Assembly (NCBI GenBank): GCA_910577055.1
Contig: CAJTKX010000001.1
Coordinates: forward strand, 1 to 64,000
DNA from: an uncultured Christensenella sp.
GTDB lineage: Bacteria > Bacillota > Clostridia > Christensenellales > Borkfalkiaceae
Length of the DNA: 64,000 nucleotides
Reading direction: 5' to 3'
Shown: piece after piece, positions 5,733-14,521 of the stretch
Layout of the letters: each line of letters begins with the position of its first letter
Numbering within the stretch: the first letter of the stretch is position 1
The notes under the pieces: generated by a model
What the model saw: the letters and a program-made list of their open reading frames with translations, nothing else
Databases searched by the model: none
Told to the model about the DNA's origin: nothing
Translations under genes and position numbers: made by a program

Positions 5733-7427
5733 TTGTCATTGGGTATGGCAATAACCTTTATTTTTTGCATAATTTTAGGTCGGCTTTTATATGTACAGAT
5801 TGCTTGGGGAGCGGATTTGCAAGAACTTGCAACCGACCAATGGAATAGGGAAATACCTATTGTTGCGGCAAGGGGAATAATTTCCGACCGAAACGGCACG
5901 GTGCTTGCTGGCAACAAAACGACTTACAGCGTGTTTCTTCGTCCCAATGCAGTTAAAAATGCGGAGTATACCGCAACCGTTTTGAGCGGCCTGTTCGATT
6001 TGGACCCGCAAGAAGTAATAAATAAGATTCAAAGCGGAAAGGTATCCGAAATCACCGTTGCGAGGCAAGTCGGCAAGGACAGCGTGGAAAAGTTGGTGTC
6101 CTACGACCTCGCGGGGGTCTATTATTCGCGCGATAACAGCCGTCGGTACACCTATAACGACGCGCTATGTCAAGTGCTCGGGTTTACTGCGAACGACGGT
6201 TCGGGGCTTTCGGGTATCGAGAAATACTACGACAACATTCTCGGCGGTATAAACGGGGAAATAACCTATTCTACCGATATTATCGGTATCGAAACGGAAA
6301 ATTCCGCAGTAGTATATAAGGCGGCGAAAGACGGCGATGAGGTTCGCCTTACGATAGATATGGATATTCAGCTTGCAGCCGAAAACGCTATGCGCAGCGT
6401 ATATGCATCAAGCGGTGCCAAGGCGGTATCTTGTATCGTGCTTAACCCGCAAAATTTCGACGTGCTTGCCATGGTTAATTATCCTTCATACGACTTGAAC
6501 GACGTGCCGCGCGACGATACGGAAACTTTAAATGCACTTTCGCGTAACGGATTGGTAAGCGACATTTATGAGCCCGGTTCAACTTTTAAAGTGGTTACGG
6601 CGGCGGCAAATATCGAAGAATACCTACGCGGAAACGGTAAAGCCTTTTCAAATTCCTACGTCTTTAACGGCAGTAGAACGCGTACGGTAGACGGTACTAA
6701 AATAAAATGTTGGTCTGACCACGCCAACGGTAAACACTCTAACCAAACTCTTGCGGCGGCGCTCAACAACAGCTGCAACCCTTGCTTTACCGATATAGCG
6801 CTGTCACTTGGTAGCGAAACATTTTATGAATATCTGAATGCTTTCGGCTTCGGCAACGTAACGGGGCTTGACTTCACGGGCGAAGCGCTCGGAATGTTAG
6901 TACCGCAGACGGCCGTCAGAGATTGCGACTTGGCGCGTATCGGCTTTGGGCAGACGGTTGCAGTTACGGGTTTACAACTTGCTTGCGCCGTTGCGGCGGC
7001 AGTAAACGGCGGAAATTATTATGTGCCTCACTTTTTAAAAAGCATAATTTCTGCGGACGGTAAAACGGTTGCGGAATACTCGACCGTGCTAAAAAATAAG
7101 GTTATAAGCGAAAAAGCTTCGTCAATTCTTGCCGAAATGCTTGAAGGCGTAGTAACCGAGGGTAGCGGTACAAAAGCGTTTATTGACGGCTATCGCGTCG
7201 GCGGTAAAACGGGAACTGCGCAAAAATACGAGGGCGGGCACGTCGCGCAAGGCAAGTACGTTTCGTCTTTTTGCGGATTTTTTCCCGCAAACAATCCTCA
7301 ATATCTTGCGCTTATCGTAGTTGACGAGCCGCAAGGCACTTATTACGGCAGTGCGGTTGCCGCGCCCGTTGCAAAAGAAATTTTTGAAGACATTATCAGA
7401 ATTAAGAACATAGAACGGTACATATAA
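5733..7427 (+). CDS. ftsI: Division-type penicillin-binding protein (transpeptidase)
   Basis: This is a class B PBP that cross-links septal peptidoglycan, working with FtsW. Counting from 5733, a membrane anchor lies near residues 5-22, then a dimerisation domain beginning with ARGIISDRNG. The transpeptidase motifs follow: SxxK at Ser283-Lys286 (EPGSTFKVV), SxN at Ser347-Asn349 and KTG at Lys492. No PASTA domain is present, so it is closer to FtsI/Pbp2B than to SpoVD. The start is not settled: 5733 is a TTG three bases after an AAGAGG, the TTG at 5739 has better spacing, and the frame stays open far upstream with a basic stretch (KILKFNKKGFSLTVLQKR) typical of PBP tails. The stop overlaps the murE ATG as TAATG. 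Confidence 0.9.
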   Translation: MSLGMAITFIFCIILGRLLYVQIAWGADLQELATDQWNREIPIVAARGIISDRNGTVLAGNKTTYSVFLRPNAVKNAEYTATVLSGLFDLDPQEVINKIQSGKVSEITVARQVGKDSVEKLVSYDLAGVYYSRDNSRRYTYNDALCQVLGFTANDGSGLSGIEKYYDNILGGINGEITYSTDIIGIETENSAVVYKAAKDGDEVRLTIDMDIQLAAENAMRSVYASSGAKAVSCIVLNPQNFDVLAMVNYPSYDLNDVPRDDTETLNALSRNGLVSDIYEPGSTFKVVTAAANIEEYLRGNGKAFSNSYVFNGSRTRTVDGTKIKCWSDHANGKHSNQTLAAALNNSCNPCFTDIALSLGSETFYEYLNAFGFGNVTGLDFTGEALGMLVPQTAVRDCDLARIGFGQTVAVTGLQLACAVAAAVNGGNYYVPHFLKSIISADGKTVAEYSTVLKNKVISEKASSILAEMLEGVVTEGSGTKAFIDGYRVGGKTGTAQKYEGGHVAQGKYVSSFCGFFPANNPQYLALIVVDEPQGTYYGSAVAAPVAKEIFEDIIRIKNIERYI

Positions 7428-8866
7428 TGCAACTTAAAGAGCTTTTGAAATACTTACAAGTGAAAGAAACGGTGGGGGATACCGATATAGAGATAAACGG
7501 CTTGTGCGCCGATAGCCAAAAAGTCAAAGAGGGCGATTTATTCTTCTGCTTTGCGGGCGCAAATCATGATTCGCACGCCGATATGCTTGAAATAACCGAT
7601 AACGGCGCAGTTGCCGTCGTCTGTGAAAAAAGACTTAATAGCCCCGTGACTCAAATAATCGTTGACAGTGGAAGGGCGCAAATTGCGCGCGCGGCGCAAG
7701 CCTTTTACGGCTTTGCTGACAGAAAGCTTAAAATCGTCGCCGTTACGGGTACGAACGGAAAAACTACAACAACCCATATGTTGGCAAGCATATTCCGTTC
7801 AAACGGACATAGTACGGGGGTAATAGGAACTTTGGGTATAAGTTACGGTGAAAAATTTATTTCTCCCGAGCTAACTACTCCCGACCCGATTTTTTTGTAT
7901 TCAGTACTTGCAGATATGGCTTCGGCTGGTGTGAAGTATGTGTTTATGGAAGTATCCGCGCACGCAATTTATTACGACAAAATTTACGGATTGAACTTTG
8001 AGGTCGGGATTTTCACTAACTGTACGCAAGACCACCTTGATTTTTTCGGCAATATGAAAGCTTATGGCGAATGTAAAAAGCGGTTGTTTAAGGACGGACG
8101 TTGTAAGACCGCCGTTATAAATTCTGACGATGCGCTCGGCGTTGAAATTCTCTCAACTTTGAAAAATGCTGTAAGCTATGGGCTTAAAAATCCGGCTGAC
8201 GTGTTCGCTGTAGACATTAGGGAAAGCCTTGACGGCACTACTTTCGTTTTAAATCTTCAAGACGAGCTGTACGAAATTAAACTTTGTCTTACCGCAACAC
8301 ATAACGTGTATAACGCAATGGCGGCGGCAGCTTGCGCTAAAATTTTCGGAATGAAAATGAGCGCTATCGCAAATGGGCTTTTCGAGTTAAAGAGCGTTTC
8401 GGGGCGGCTTGAAAGAGTGGCAAAGTATAACGGCGCGGATATCTTTGTTGATTTCGCCCATACGCCGGACGGTTTGGAAAAGTCCTTACAGTCGCTTAAA
8501 AAGCTGTGCGCGGGCAAGCTGTATTGCCTATTCGGTTGCGGCGGCAATAGGGATAAAACCAAGCGTCCGATTATGGGCAAGGTTGTGGCGGAATACTCCG
8601 ATTTTTGCATAATCACTTCCGACAACCCGCGATACGAGGACCCCTACGATATAATCAGTGAAATAGAAGCGGGGGTTAAGCCTACGGGCAAAAAGTACGT
8701 CACCGTTTCCGAGCGTGAGGTTGCTACGGAATACGCTATAAGGCTGCTTGAAAAAGGCGACATTTTGCTTGTTGCCGGCAAGGGCGGCGAGCAGTATCAA
8801 GAAATTATGGGTATAAAACACAGCTATAATGACAATACGGTAATAAAAAACATAATCGGCGGTTAA
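7427..8866 (+). CDS. murE: UDP-MurNAc-L-Ala-D-Glu: meso-diaminopimelate ligase
   Basis: MurE adds the third residue of the stem peptide in an ATP-dependent step in the cytoplasm. The 479-residue protein has the N-terminal UDP-binding domain, the P-loop GTNGKTTT (Gly108-Lys112) and the C-terminal domain. There the motif DNPR (Asp399-Arg402) identifies the meso-diaminopimelate-type enzyme as opposed to lysine-type enzymes. This predicts DAP-type peptidoglycan and makes the fate of the DapF domain at 38761-39546 important. Its start overlaps the PBP stop by one base, and mraY follows with no gap. Confidence 0.93.
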   Translation: MQLKELLKYLQVKETVGDTDIEINGLCADSQKVKEGDLFFCFAGANHDSHADMLEITDNGAVAVVCEKRLNSPVTQIIVDSGRAQIARAAQAFYGFADRKLKIVAVTGTNGKTTTTHMLASIFRSNGHSTGVIGTLGISYGEKFISPELTTPDPIFLYSVLADMASAGVKYVFMEVSAHAIYYDKIYGLNFEVGIFTNCTQDHLDFFGNMKAYGECKKRLFKDGRCKTAVINSDDALGVEILSTLKNAVSYGLKNPADVFAVDIRESLDGTTFVLNLQDELYEIKLCLTATHNVYNAMAAAACAKIFGMKMSAIANGLFELKSVSGRLERVAKYNGADIFVDFAHTPDGLEKSLQSLKKLCAGKLYCLFGCGGNRDKTKRPIMGKVVAEYSDFCIITSDNPRYEDPYDIISEIEAGVKPTGKKYVTVSEREVATEYAIRLLEKGDILLVAGKGGEQYQEIMGIKHSYNDNTVIKNIIGG

Positions 8867-9808
8867 ATGAAAAGCATATTCGTATCTACGCTGTGCGCGT
8901 TTTTGGCTTCGGGAGCTTTATTGTTGCTGATTTTGCCCCTTCTGAGGCGACTGAAAGCGGGGCAGTACATTTTGGGCTATGTTAAAGAACATAAGGATAA
9001 AGGCGGCACGCCGACCATGGGCGGGCTTGCTTTTATCTGTGCTATCGTCATTGTTGGTTTCTGCACGCTCGGGTTTAACGGTGGCGAAGTCAACTTAACA
9101 TTGGCAATAACCGCAAGCTTTATGGTTGTAGGCTTTTTGGACGACTTTATAAAAATTTATCACAAAAAAAACGAGGGCTTAAAGCCCTATCAGAAAATAA
9201 TTTTTCAAATTTCCATTGCCACAGTTGCCGCGTTGTATTGCTATTTTAACGACATAACCAAGCTAAATATACCATTTACAAGCATCTCCGCAGATATAAG
9301 CTGGGGGATAATTCCGCTTGTTATTTTTATTTTTACGGCAACCGTCAACTGTGTAAATTTAACCGACGGCTTGGACGGGCTTGCCGGCGGGACAAGCTGC
9401 GCCTATCTTTTGATAATGGGTATTATGCTTGCAATTAAAGGCACCTATTTTTCCGCGCTGTGCTTTATCGGCGTAGGCGCGGTTGCGGCGTTTTTGATTT
9501 TTAACGTAAATAAAGCCTCAATATTTATGGGCGATACGGGTTCGCTTGCACTCGGCGGATTCATTTCTTGCGTTTCGGTATTTTCGGGCAACTCTTTATA
9601 TATTCCGATTATCGGGATAATGTTCGTAATTTCGGGAATATCCGTAATTGTACAAGTCATATATTATAAACGAACGAGGAAGAGAGTGTTCCTTATGGCG
9701 CCCTTGCATCATCATTTTCAAATGAAAGGGTATACGGAGTGTAAAATCACTTACAGCTATTTCGCGCTCACCGCCTTCGTCGGAATAATTTGTTTGATAT
9801 TTTGGTGA
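8867..9808 (+). CDS. mraY: Phospho-MurNAc-pentapeptide transferase
   Basis: MraY is the integral membrane enzyme that moves phospho-MurNAc-pentapeptide from UDP to undecaprenyl phosphate, making lipid I. The 313-residue, about ten-helix protein shows the family motifs GTPTMGG, DDFIK, NLTDGLDGLAGG, FMGDTGSLALGG and APLHHHFQMKG, which carry the Mg2+-binding aspartates and the triple histidine. The stop of murE abuts its ATG. The gene usually found between murE and mraY, murF, is not here. Confidence 0.95.
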   Translation: MKSIFVSTLCAFLASGALLLLILPLLRRLKAGQYILGYVKEHKDKGGTPTMGGLAFICAIVIVGFCTLGFNGGEVNLTLAITASFMVVGFLDDFIKIYHKKNEGLKPYQKIIFQISIATVAALYCYFNDITKLNIPFTSISADISWGIIPLVIFIFTATVNCVNLTDGLDGLAGGTSCAYLLIMGIMLAIKGTYFSALCFIGVGAVAAFLIFNVNKASIFMGDTGSLALGGFISCVSVFSGNSLYIPIIGIMFVISGISVIVQVIYYKRTRKRVFLMAPLHHHFQMKGYTECKITYSYFALTAFVGIICLIFW

Positions 9809-9814
9809 GGTTGT

Positions 9815-11167
9815 ATGTATTTTAAAAGTCAGAAATTTTTTGTAGCGGGTATGTCGGTTTCGGGTGAAAGCAGCGCCCGCTTTTTGCTTGAAAGAGGGGC
9901 GGACGTATACATATACGACGATGTGGTAAGCGACAAAGTACAAGCCATAATGACCGAGCTTTCGGCTTTGGGCGCGCATATCGTTACCGCGGATAGTTGC
10001 GAGAGTGCGGCGCTCAAATGCGATATCCTTGTATTAAGTCCGGGTATTCCCATTGACAACGCCCTTCCCGTGACTTTTCGGCGACAAGGCAAGGCGATAA
10101 TAGGCGAGGAAGAGCTTGCCGCAATGTTTTTGAGGGCTACGGCAGTTGCCGTAACGGGCACTAACGGTAAAACGACAACCGTTACAATGATGAACGAGGT
10201 AATAAACGCGACGGGCGCGCACAGCGTGGCTTGCGGCAACAATGGGCACCCGCTTATAGAAGAGGTTGAGGACTTGACCTTCAACGACTACGCCGTTATT
10301 GAAATTTCTTCTTTCCAACTTGAAACTTTATCAAGCCTTCGCCCCCATATTGCAGTGGTTACCAACGTTACCGAGGACCATTTAAACAGACACTACAATA
10401 TGGAAAACTACGTTTTTTTGAAATCGAAGATTTTAAAAAATTTGCGTGAAAGCGAATACGCGGTACTAAATTACGACGACCCTATCGTGAGAGAGTTCGC
10501 AAACAAAACCAAGGCAAAGGTAATTTATTTCTCTATGCAAACTCGGGTTAGCGGCGCGTATTACGAAAATGGCAGTGTTTATTTTAACGGTGAAAAATAC
10601 TTCGACGTAACCGAGCTGACAATTAACGGAGTACATAATGCTTACAACGCGCTTGCTTGCGTTGCGGTTGCGGGAATTTTGGGTTTAGACAAGAGAACCA
10701 CCGCCCAAGCGATTTGCGCGTTTAAGGGGGTAAAACATCGTATTCAAGTCGTAAGGGAAGTCAACGGCGTAACCTATATCGACGACAGTAAGGGCACAAA
10801 CGTAGACGCAGCTATAAAGGCCGCGCAGTCAATGGCGAATCCGACCATAATTTTGTTGGGCGGCAAGGATAAGGGTGACGATTACGTTCCGCTATTCGAG
10901 GGGCTTAGCGCAACTCCCGTAATTCACGCTATTATCTACGGCGAAAACAGATTCAAGATGCTAAACGCGGCAATTAAAGCGGGTTTTGTCGGTTTCTCGC
11001 TATGTTCGGAGTTTAATACGGCAGTCAAAATCGCGCAGTTTATCGCAAAGCCCGGGCAATGCGTGCTTTTAAGCCCCGCAAGTTCCAGCTTTGACAGCTT
11101 TCTCAACTATGAAGAACGCGGCGACGCTTTTAGGGAGATAGTGGATAAAATAAATGAAACATTCTAA
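9815..11167 (+). CDS. murD: UDP-MurNAc-L-alanine: D-glutamate ligase
   Basis: MurD adds D-glutamate to UDP-MurNAc-L-Ala. The 450-residue product begins with a Rossmann-like FFVAGMSVSGESSARFL, where the family usually has a GxGxSG pattern. It has the P-loop GTNGKTTT (Gly115-Lys119) and the C-terminal signature YIDDSKGTN followed by ILLGGKDKG. The TTG-rich gap after mraY is six bases. The end overlaps the ftsW start by 14 bases. It uses the D-glutamate supplied by MurI encoded at 2662. Confidence 0.94.
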   Translation: MYFKSQKFFVAGMSVSGESSARFLLERGADVYIYDDVVSDKVQAIMTELSALGAHIVTADSCESAALKCDILVLSPGIPIDNALPVTFRRQGKAIIGEEELAAMFLRATAVAVTGTNGKTTTVTMMNEVINATGAHSVACGNNGHPLIEEVEDLTFNDYAVIEISSFQLETLSSLRPHIAVVTNVTEDHLNRHYNMENYVFLKSKILKNLRESEYAVLNYDDPIVREFANKTKAKVIYFSMQTRVSGAYYENGSVYFNGEKYFDVTELTINGVHNAYNALACVAVAGILGLDKRTTAQAICAFKGVKHRIQVVREVNGVTYIDDSKGTNVDAAIKAAQSMANPTIILLGGKDKGDDYVPLFEGLSATPVIHAIIYGENRFKMLNAAIKAGFVGFSLCSEFNTAVKIAQFIAKPGQCVLLSPASSSFDSFLNYEERGDAFREIVDKINETF

Positions 11168-12311
11168 GGCAGAAAAGAAAAAAATCTCGCCACTATTAAA
11201 AAGCGAAAAGGCGAAAAAAACTACGAAAGCGGGCGACGTCCCGCTTTTAATATGTGTAGCGTTCATGGCTTGCTTCGGTTGCCTTATGATATATTCGGCA
11301 AGCTCTTATACTGCCCAAGTGCTGTATGAAGACAACCTATATTTCGTAAAAAAGCAACTTATCGGTGTCGTGCTTGGGGTGGCGGCAATGGTCGGCACTT
11401 GCTTTTTGCCGTATAAAAAGCTGATAAAATTAAAGTTTCCCGCAGTTATCATTGCCGTGATATTGCTTGCGCTTGTGTTTGTTCCGGGCGTTGGTATAAC
11501 AAACTACGGCGCCACACGTTGGATAGGCTTCGGCGGCGTGACTATTCAGCCATCGGAAATCGCAAAATACGCTTTTGCGCTGTTTTCGGCGGCATACTTC
11601 GCAAAAAACTACGAAAAAGTGAAAACGGTAAAGGGGGTTTTGCCCGTTCTCGGCGTAGGTATGCTTTTTTGCGTGCTTATAATTATCGAGCCAAATATGT
11701 CCATAACCATGTGCGTAGGGCTTTTGATGCTCGGTATCGTATTTTTAAGCGGCACGAACTTAAAAACTTTCTTGTTTTTATTAATTCCTTTCGTAATTGC
11801 CGTACCGGTGCTTATAATTTTAGAACCGTACCGCCTACAAAGATTAAGCGCATTTATCGACCCTTGGGCTTCGCCTAAGGATGAGGGGTATCAACTTATT
11901 CAGTCCTTATATGCCTTGGGCAACGGCGGGTTGTTTGGTAAAGGACTGTTCAATTCCACTCAAAAATACCGCTTTTTACCCTTTGCGGAAAGTGATTTTA
12001 TTCTTGCGATAATGGGTGAAGAACTTGGCTTTTTCGGGCTTTTGATTTTCTTCCTCGTATGCGGATTTATCATTTATAGGGGGTTCAAAATCGCAAAAAA
12101 CTGCAAGGATAGGTTCGGCTTTTTGCTTGCGGCGGGCTTTACGCTTGTTTACGGTATACAAGTTGCTATAAACGCGCTTGTTGTAAGCGGCACCATTCCG
12201 CCTACGGGTTTGCCGTTGCCGCTTATATCGAGCGGTAACACATCGCTGATAATAACAATGGCTTCGATGGGCGTACTTTATAATATATCCAAAGTTAACA
12301 AAGACGGGTAA
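11154..12311 (+). CDS. ftsW: Septal peptidoglycan polymerase FtsW
   Basis: FtsW is a SEDS-family glycosyltransferase that polymerises lipid II at the septum together with its class B PBP. The 385-residue protein has a basic cytoplasmic N-terminal tail of about 38 residues and about ten hydrophobic helices. The SEDS motifs are GATRWIGFGGVTIQPSEIAK, the large loop with FNSTQKYRFLPFAESDFILA, and the C-terminal GLPLPLISSGNTSLI. It overlaps murD by 14 bases, which suggests translational coupling. murG, usually next to ftsW, is absent here. Confidence 0.94.
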   Translation: MKHSKAEKKKISPLLKSEKAKKTTKAGDVPLLICVAFMACFGCLMIYSASSYTAQVLYEDNLYFVKKQLIGVVLGVAAMVGTCFLPYKKLIKLKFPAVIIAVILLALVFVPGVGITNYGATRWIGFGGVTIQPSEIAKYAFALFSAAYFAKNYEKVKTVKGVLPVLGVGMLFCVLIIIEPNMSITMCVGLLMLGIVFLSGTNLKTFLFLLIPFVIAVPVLIILEPYRLQRLSAFIDPWASPKDEGYQLIQSLYALGNGGLFGKGLFNSTQKYRFLPFAESDFILAIMGEELGFFGLLIFFLVCGFIIYRGFKIAKNCKDRFGFLLAAGFTLVYGIQVAINALVVSGTIPPTGLPLPLISSGNTSLIITMASMGVLYNISKVNKDG

Positions 12312-12331
12312 CGGAAACATATTATGAAGTA

Positions 12332-12367
12332 GGGCAACGAGAGAATTAAAAATAAACGTCGTTGCCT
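12332..12367 (+). terminator. Hairpin between ftsW and murA
   Basis: GGCAACGA (12333-12340) pairs with TCGTTGCC (12359-12366) around an 18-base loop, followed by a TATATTTA stretch. It is weak as a terminator and may be an mRNA processing or attenuation element inside the operon. Confidence 0.4.
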
Positions 12368-12389
12368 ATATTTACTATTCGGAGTCAAT

Positions 12390-13646
12390 ATGGAAAAATA
12401 CATAATAAACGGAGGAAACAAGCTATACGGCAGCGTGGAAGTGCAAACAGCAAAAAATTCCGTTCTGCCTATACTTGCCGCAACGGTCCTGACGGACGAT
12501 AAAGTAAAAATTTTAAGCGTACCCAACATAACCGACGTAAAAAATATGGCAAAAATACTTTCAAAACTCGGCTGTAAAGTCGTATTCGAGGACGGTAATA
12601 TCACCGTAGATAGCTCGTTTGCGAATTGTTACGAAATCCCGCGTGAGCTTGCGCACGAGCTTCGTTCTTCGGTTTTTTTGCTCGGTTCGGTTATATCGCG
12701 CTTCCGTACTGCGAAAATCGCATACCCCGGCGGTTGCGACATAGGTCTAAGACCCGTTGATTTGCACCTTGCGGGGTTAAAGCGCCTCGGCGTAGAAATA
12801 GAGGAAGAAAACGGTTACATAATTTGCAAATGCGAAAAACTTAAAGGTAACGAGATAATGCTCGACTGCCCAAGCGTGGGCGCGACGGAAAACATAATGC
12901 TTGCCGCCGCAAAAGCAGAGGGAACAACCGTAATAAAAAATGCGGCAAGGGAACCCGAAATCGAGGATTTGCAACGGCTATTAAACTGTATGGGTGCAAA
13001 AATGCGCGGCGCCGGTACGGGGACTATAATAATCGAGGGCGTTAAGGAGCTTCACGGTTGCGATTTTCTGTCCATACCCGACAGAATAGAAGCGGGTACT
13101 TTTTTAATCACCGCAGCTATGTGCGGCGGCGAGGTGGAGCTTAGACGCGTTTGCGCGGAAAATATAAGTTCGCTTTTACATAAACTTCGGGAAAACGGTT
13201 GCAAAATTCACTTAAATAATGATACAATAATTTTGGAAAATCACAAAAGACCAATTTCCGTCAAAAGCGTTGAAACTCAGCCGTACCCGGGTTTTCCCAC
13301 GGATTTGCAAGCGCAAATAACGGCGCTTTGCTGTATTTGCCGCGGACAGTCGATTATAACCGAGAACTTGTTTGAAACGCGTTTTAAATACGTCCCCGAA
13401 CTCAGAAAAATGGGTGCGGATATAACGGTTATAAATCGCAACGCCTTCGTGCGCGGTGTGGAAAAGTTTTATGGCGCAACGGTGGTCGCCCACGATTTGC
13501 GCGGCGGCGCGGCGCTTGTTTCGGCGGGGCTTGCCGCAGAGGGCAGAAGCGAAGTTTTGGATATTTCCCACATAGATAGGGGTTACGGCTCTTTCGAATA
13601 TAAACTCCGCTCTCTCGGCGGAGATATCGTAAGGGTGTCGATATAG
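12390..13646 (+). CDS. murA: UDP-N-acetylglucosamine 1-carboxyvinyltransferase
   Basis: MurA transfers enolpyruvate from PEP to UDP-GlcNAc, the first committed step of peptidoglycan synthesis, and is the fosfomycin target. The 418-residue product starts with the two-fold EPSP-synthase fold (NGGNKLYGSVEVQTAKNSVLP) and has the catalytic loop YPGGCDIGLRPVDLH with Cys116. It also has FPTDLQAQITAL and the late motif DLRGGAALVSAGLAAEG. The cysteine predicts normal fosfomycin sensitivity. Its place inside the division operon, between ftsW and ftsQ, is where murG or murB often lies. Confidence 0.94.
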   Translation: MEKYIINGGNKLYGSVEVQTAKNSVLPILAATVLTDDKVKILSVPNITDVKNMAKILSKLGCKVVFEDGNITVDSSFANCYEIPRELAHELRSSVFLLGSVISRFRTAKIAYPGGCDIGLRPVDLHLAGLKRLGVEIEEENGYIICKCEKLKGNEIMLDCPSVGATENIMLAAAKAEGTTVIKNAAREPEIEDLQRLLNCMGAKMRGAGTGTIIIEGVKELHGCDFLSIPDRIEAGTFLITAAMCGGEVELRRVCAENISSLLHKLRENGCKIHLNNDTIILENHKRPISVKSVETQPYPGFPTDLQAQITALCCICRGQSIITENLFETRFKYVPELRKMGADITVINRNAFVRGVEKFYGATVVAHDLRGGAALVSAGLAAEGRSEVLDISHIDRGYGSFEYKLRSLGGDIVRVSI

Positions 13647-13651
13647 GATTT

Positions 13652-14419
13652 ATGAAGCACTTAAGAAAAATCGGGATACTTATAATTGCCGTAATTATGG
13701 CTGCGGCTGTCGCCGTAGGCATATGCGTAGTCTACGCCGTAAGAAACGTAAACATGACCTTTCTAAATTATTCCGACAGCCAAGAAACTTCAAGTTCGGA
13801 AATGCTCGCAATAAAAGAAAGCGTGCTTGAAAAGGTGCGCGGCAGAGTGATTTCTTCGGTCGGCGAAGAGGACGTTGCGTCTTGCCTTGACGACGGGTAT
13901 TTTTTGGAAAGCTTTGAAAAGGTCTTGCCTTGCACGATAAATATTACCGTTCAACAAAGACGCGAAGTGTACTCGGTATTCGACGGTGAAAATTATTTGA
14001 ATTACGACGAAACGGGCAAATTTATGAGAACTGCCGAAAACGGCTTAAACTTTTTCGACGGCGCGCCTAACCTTATTTTAGAGGGCACGAACGGCGAAGA
14101 GGATATTAAAGAAGTGGCGGCAGTTTGCGCTATTTTCAAAAGTTATTCGGAAAATTCGGCTTTAAGGTCTGCGCTTGAAAAGGTGACGCTCAGCAAATCG
14201 CAAACTTCCATAGTTGTTGACAGCGATAAAATAGTATTCGGTTTTTGGTGCGGAATTTCGATAGAAATTCAAGATTATACGAAATACACGTCCGAAAAAA
14301 TTTCAAAGGCTTATAAGTATTTTAAGGAGCTTTCGCCCGAACAGAAGCTTAAAGGCAGAATTTATTGCCTTATAGACGAGAACGGCGAGTTCGTTACTAC
14401 ATATAACGCCAATGCATAA
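13652..14419 (+). CDS. ftsQ: FtsQ/DivIB-like division protein
   Basis: The 255-residue product has one N-terminal transmembrane helix (about residues 7-30). It is followed by a POTRA-like segment in which LEKVRGRVISSVGEEDVASC leads to SFEKVLPCTINITVQQRREV and then YLNYDETGKFMR, the usual FtsQ/DivIB run from POTRA to the beta domain. It lies five bases after murA in the position expected for the ftsQ/divIB gene. The C-terminal part (residues about 110-255) is divergent. The protein should act outside the membrane as a scaffold with the FtsL-like protein. The identity rests on topology, position and the short POTRA match. Confidence 0.75.
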   Translation: MKHLRKIGILIIAVIMAAAVAVGICVVYAVRNVNMTFLNYSDSQETSSSEMLAIKESVLEKVRGRVISSVGEEDVASCLDDGYFLESFEKVLPCTINITVQQRREVYSVFDGENYLNYDETGKFMRTAENGLNFFDGAPNLILEGTNGEEDIKEVAAVCAIFKSYSENSALRSALEKVTLSKSQTSIVVDSDKIVFGFWCGISIEIQDYTKYTSEKISKAYKYFKELSPEQKLKGRIYCLIDENGEFVTTYNANA

Positions 14420-14426
14420 GCGGTAT

Positions 14427-14457
14427 AAAAAAGCGGTTTAGTAAACCGCTTTTTTTG
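14427..14457 (+). terminator. Terminator of the mraZ-ftsQ operon
   Basis: AAAAGCGGTTTA and TAAACCGCTTTT form a near-perfect stem followed by seven Ts. It marks the end of the first division operon, so ftsA-ftsZ has its own promoter. Confidence 0.9.
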
Positions 14458-14466
14458 TTTATTCTG

Positions 14467-14508
14467 TTGACTTTTCGGCTATCCCTATTATATAATTGAT
14501 TATATAAT
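14467..14508 (+). promoter_or_regulatory. Promoter of ftsA-ftsZ with a doubled palindrome over the -10 box
   Basis: TTGACT (14467-14472), an 18-base spacer and TATAAT (14491-14496). The 10-bp palindrome ATTATATAAT is present twice (14487-14496 and 14499-14508), separated by TG. The first copy contains the -10 box. This could be a repressor site or a duplicated -10 region usable on both strands. Confidence 0.75.
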
Positions 14509-14521
14509 AAACAATGGGGTT

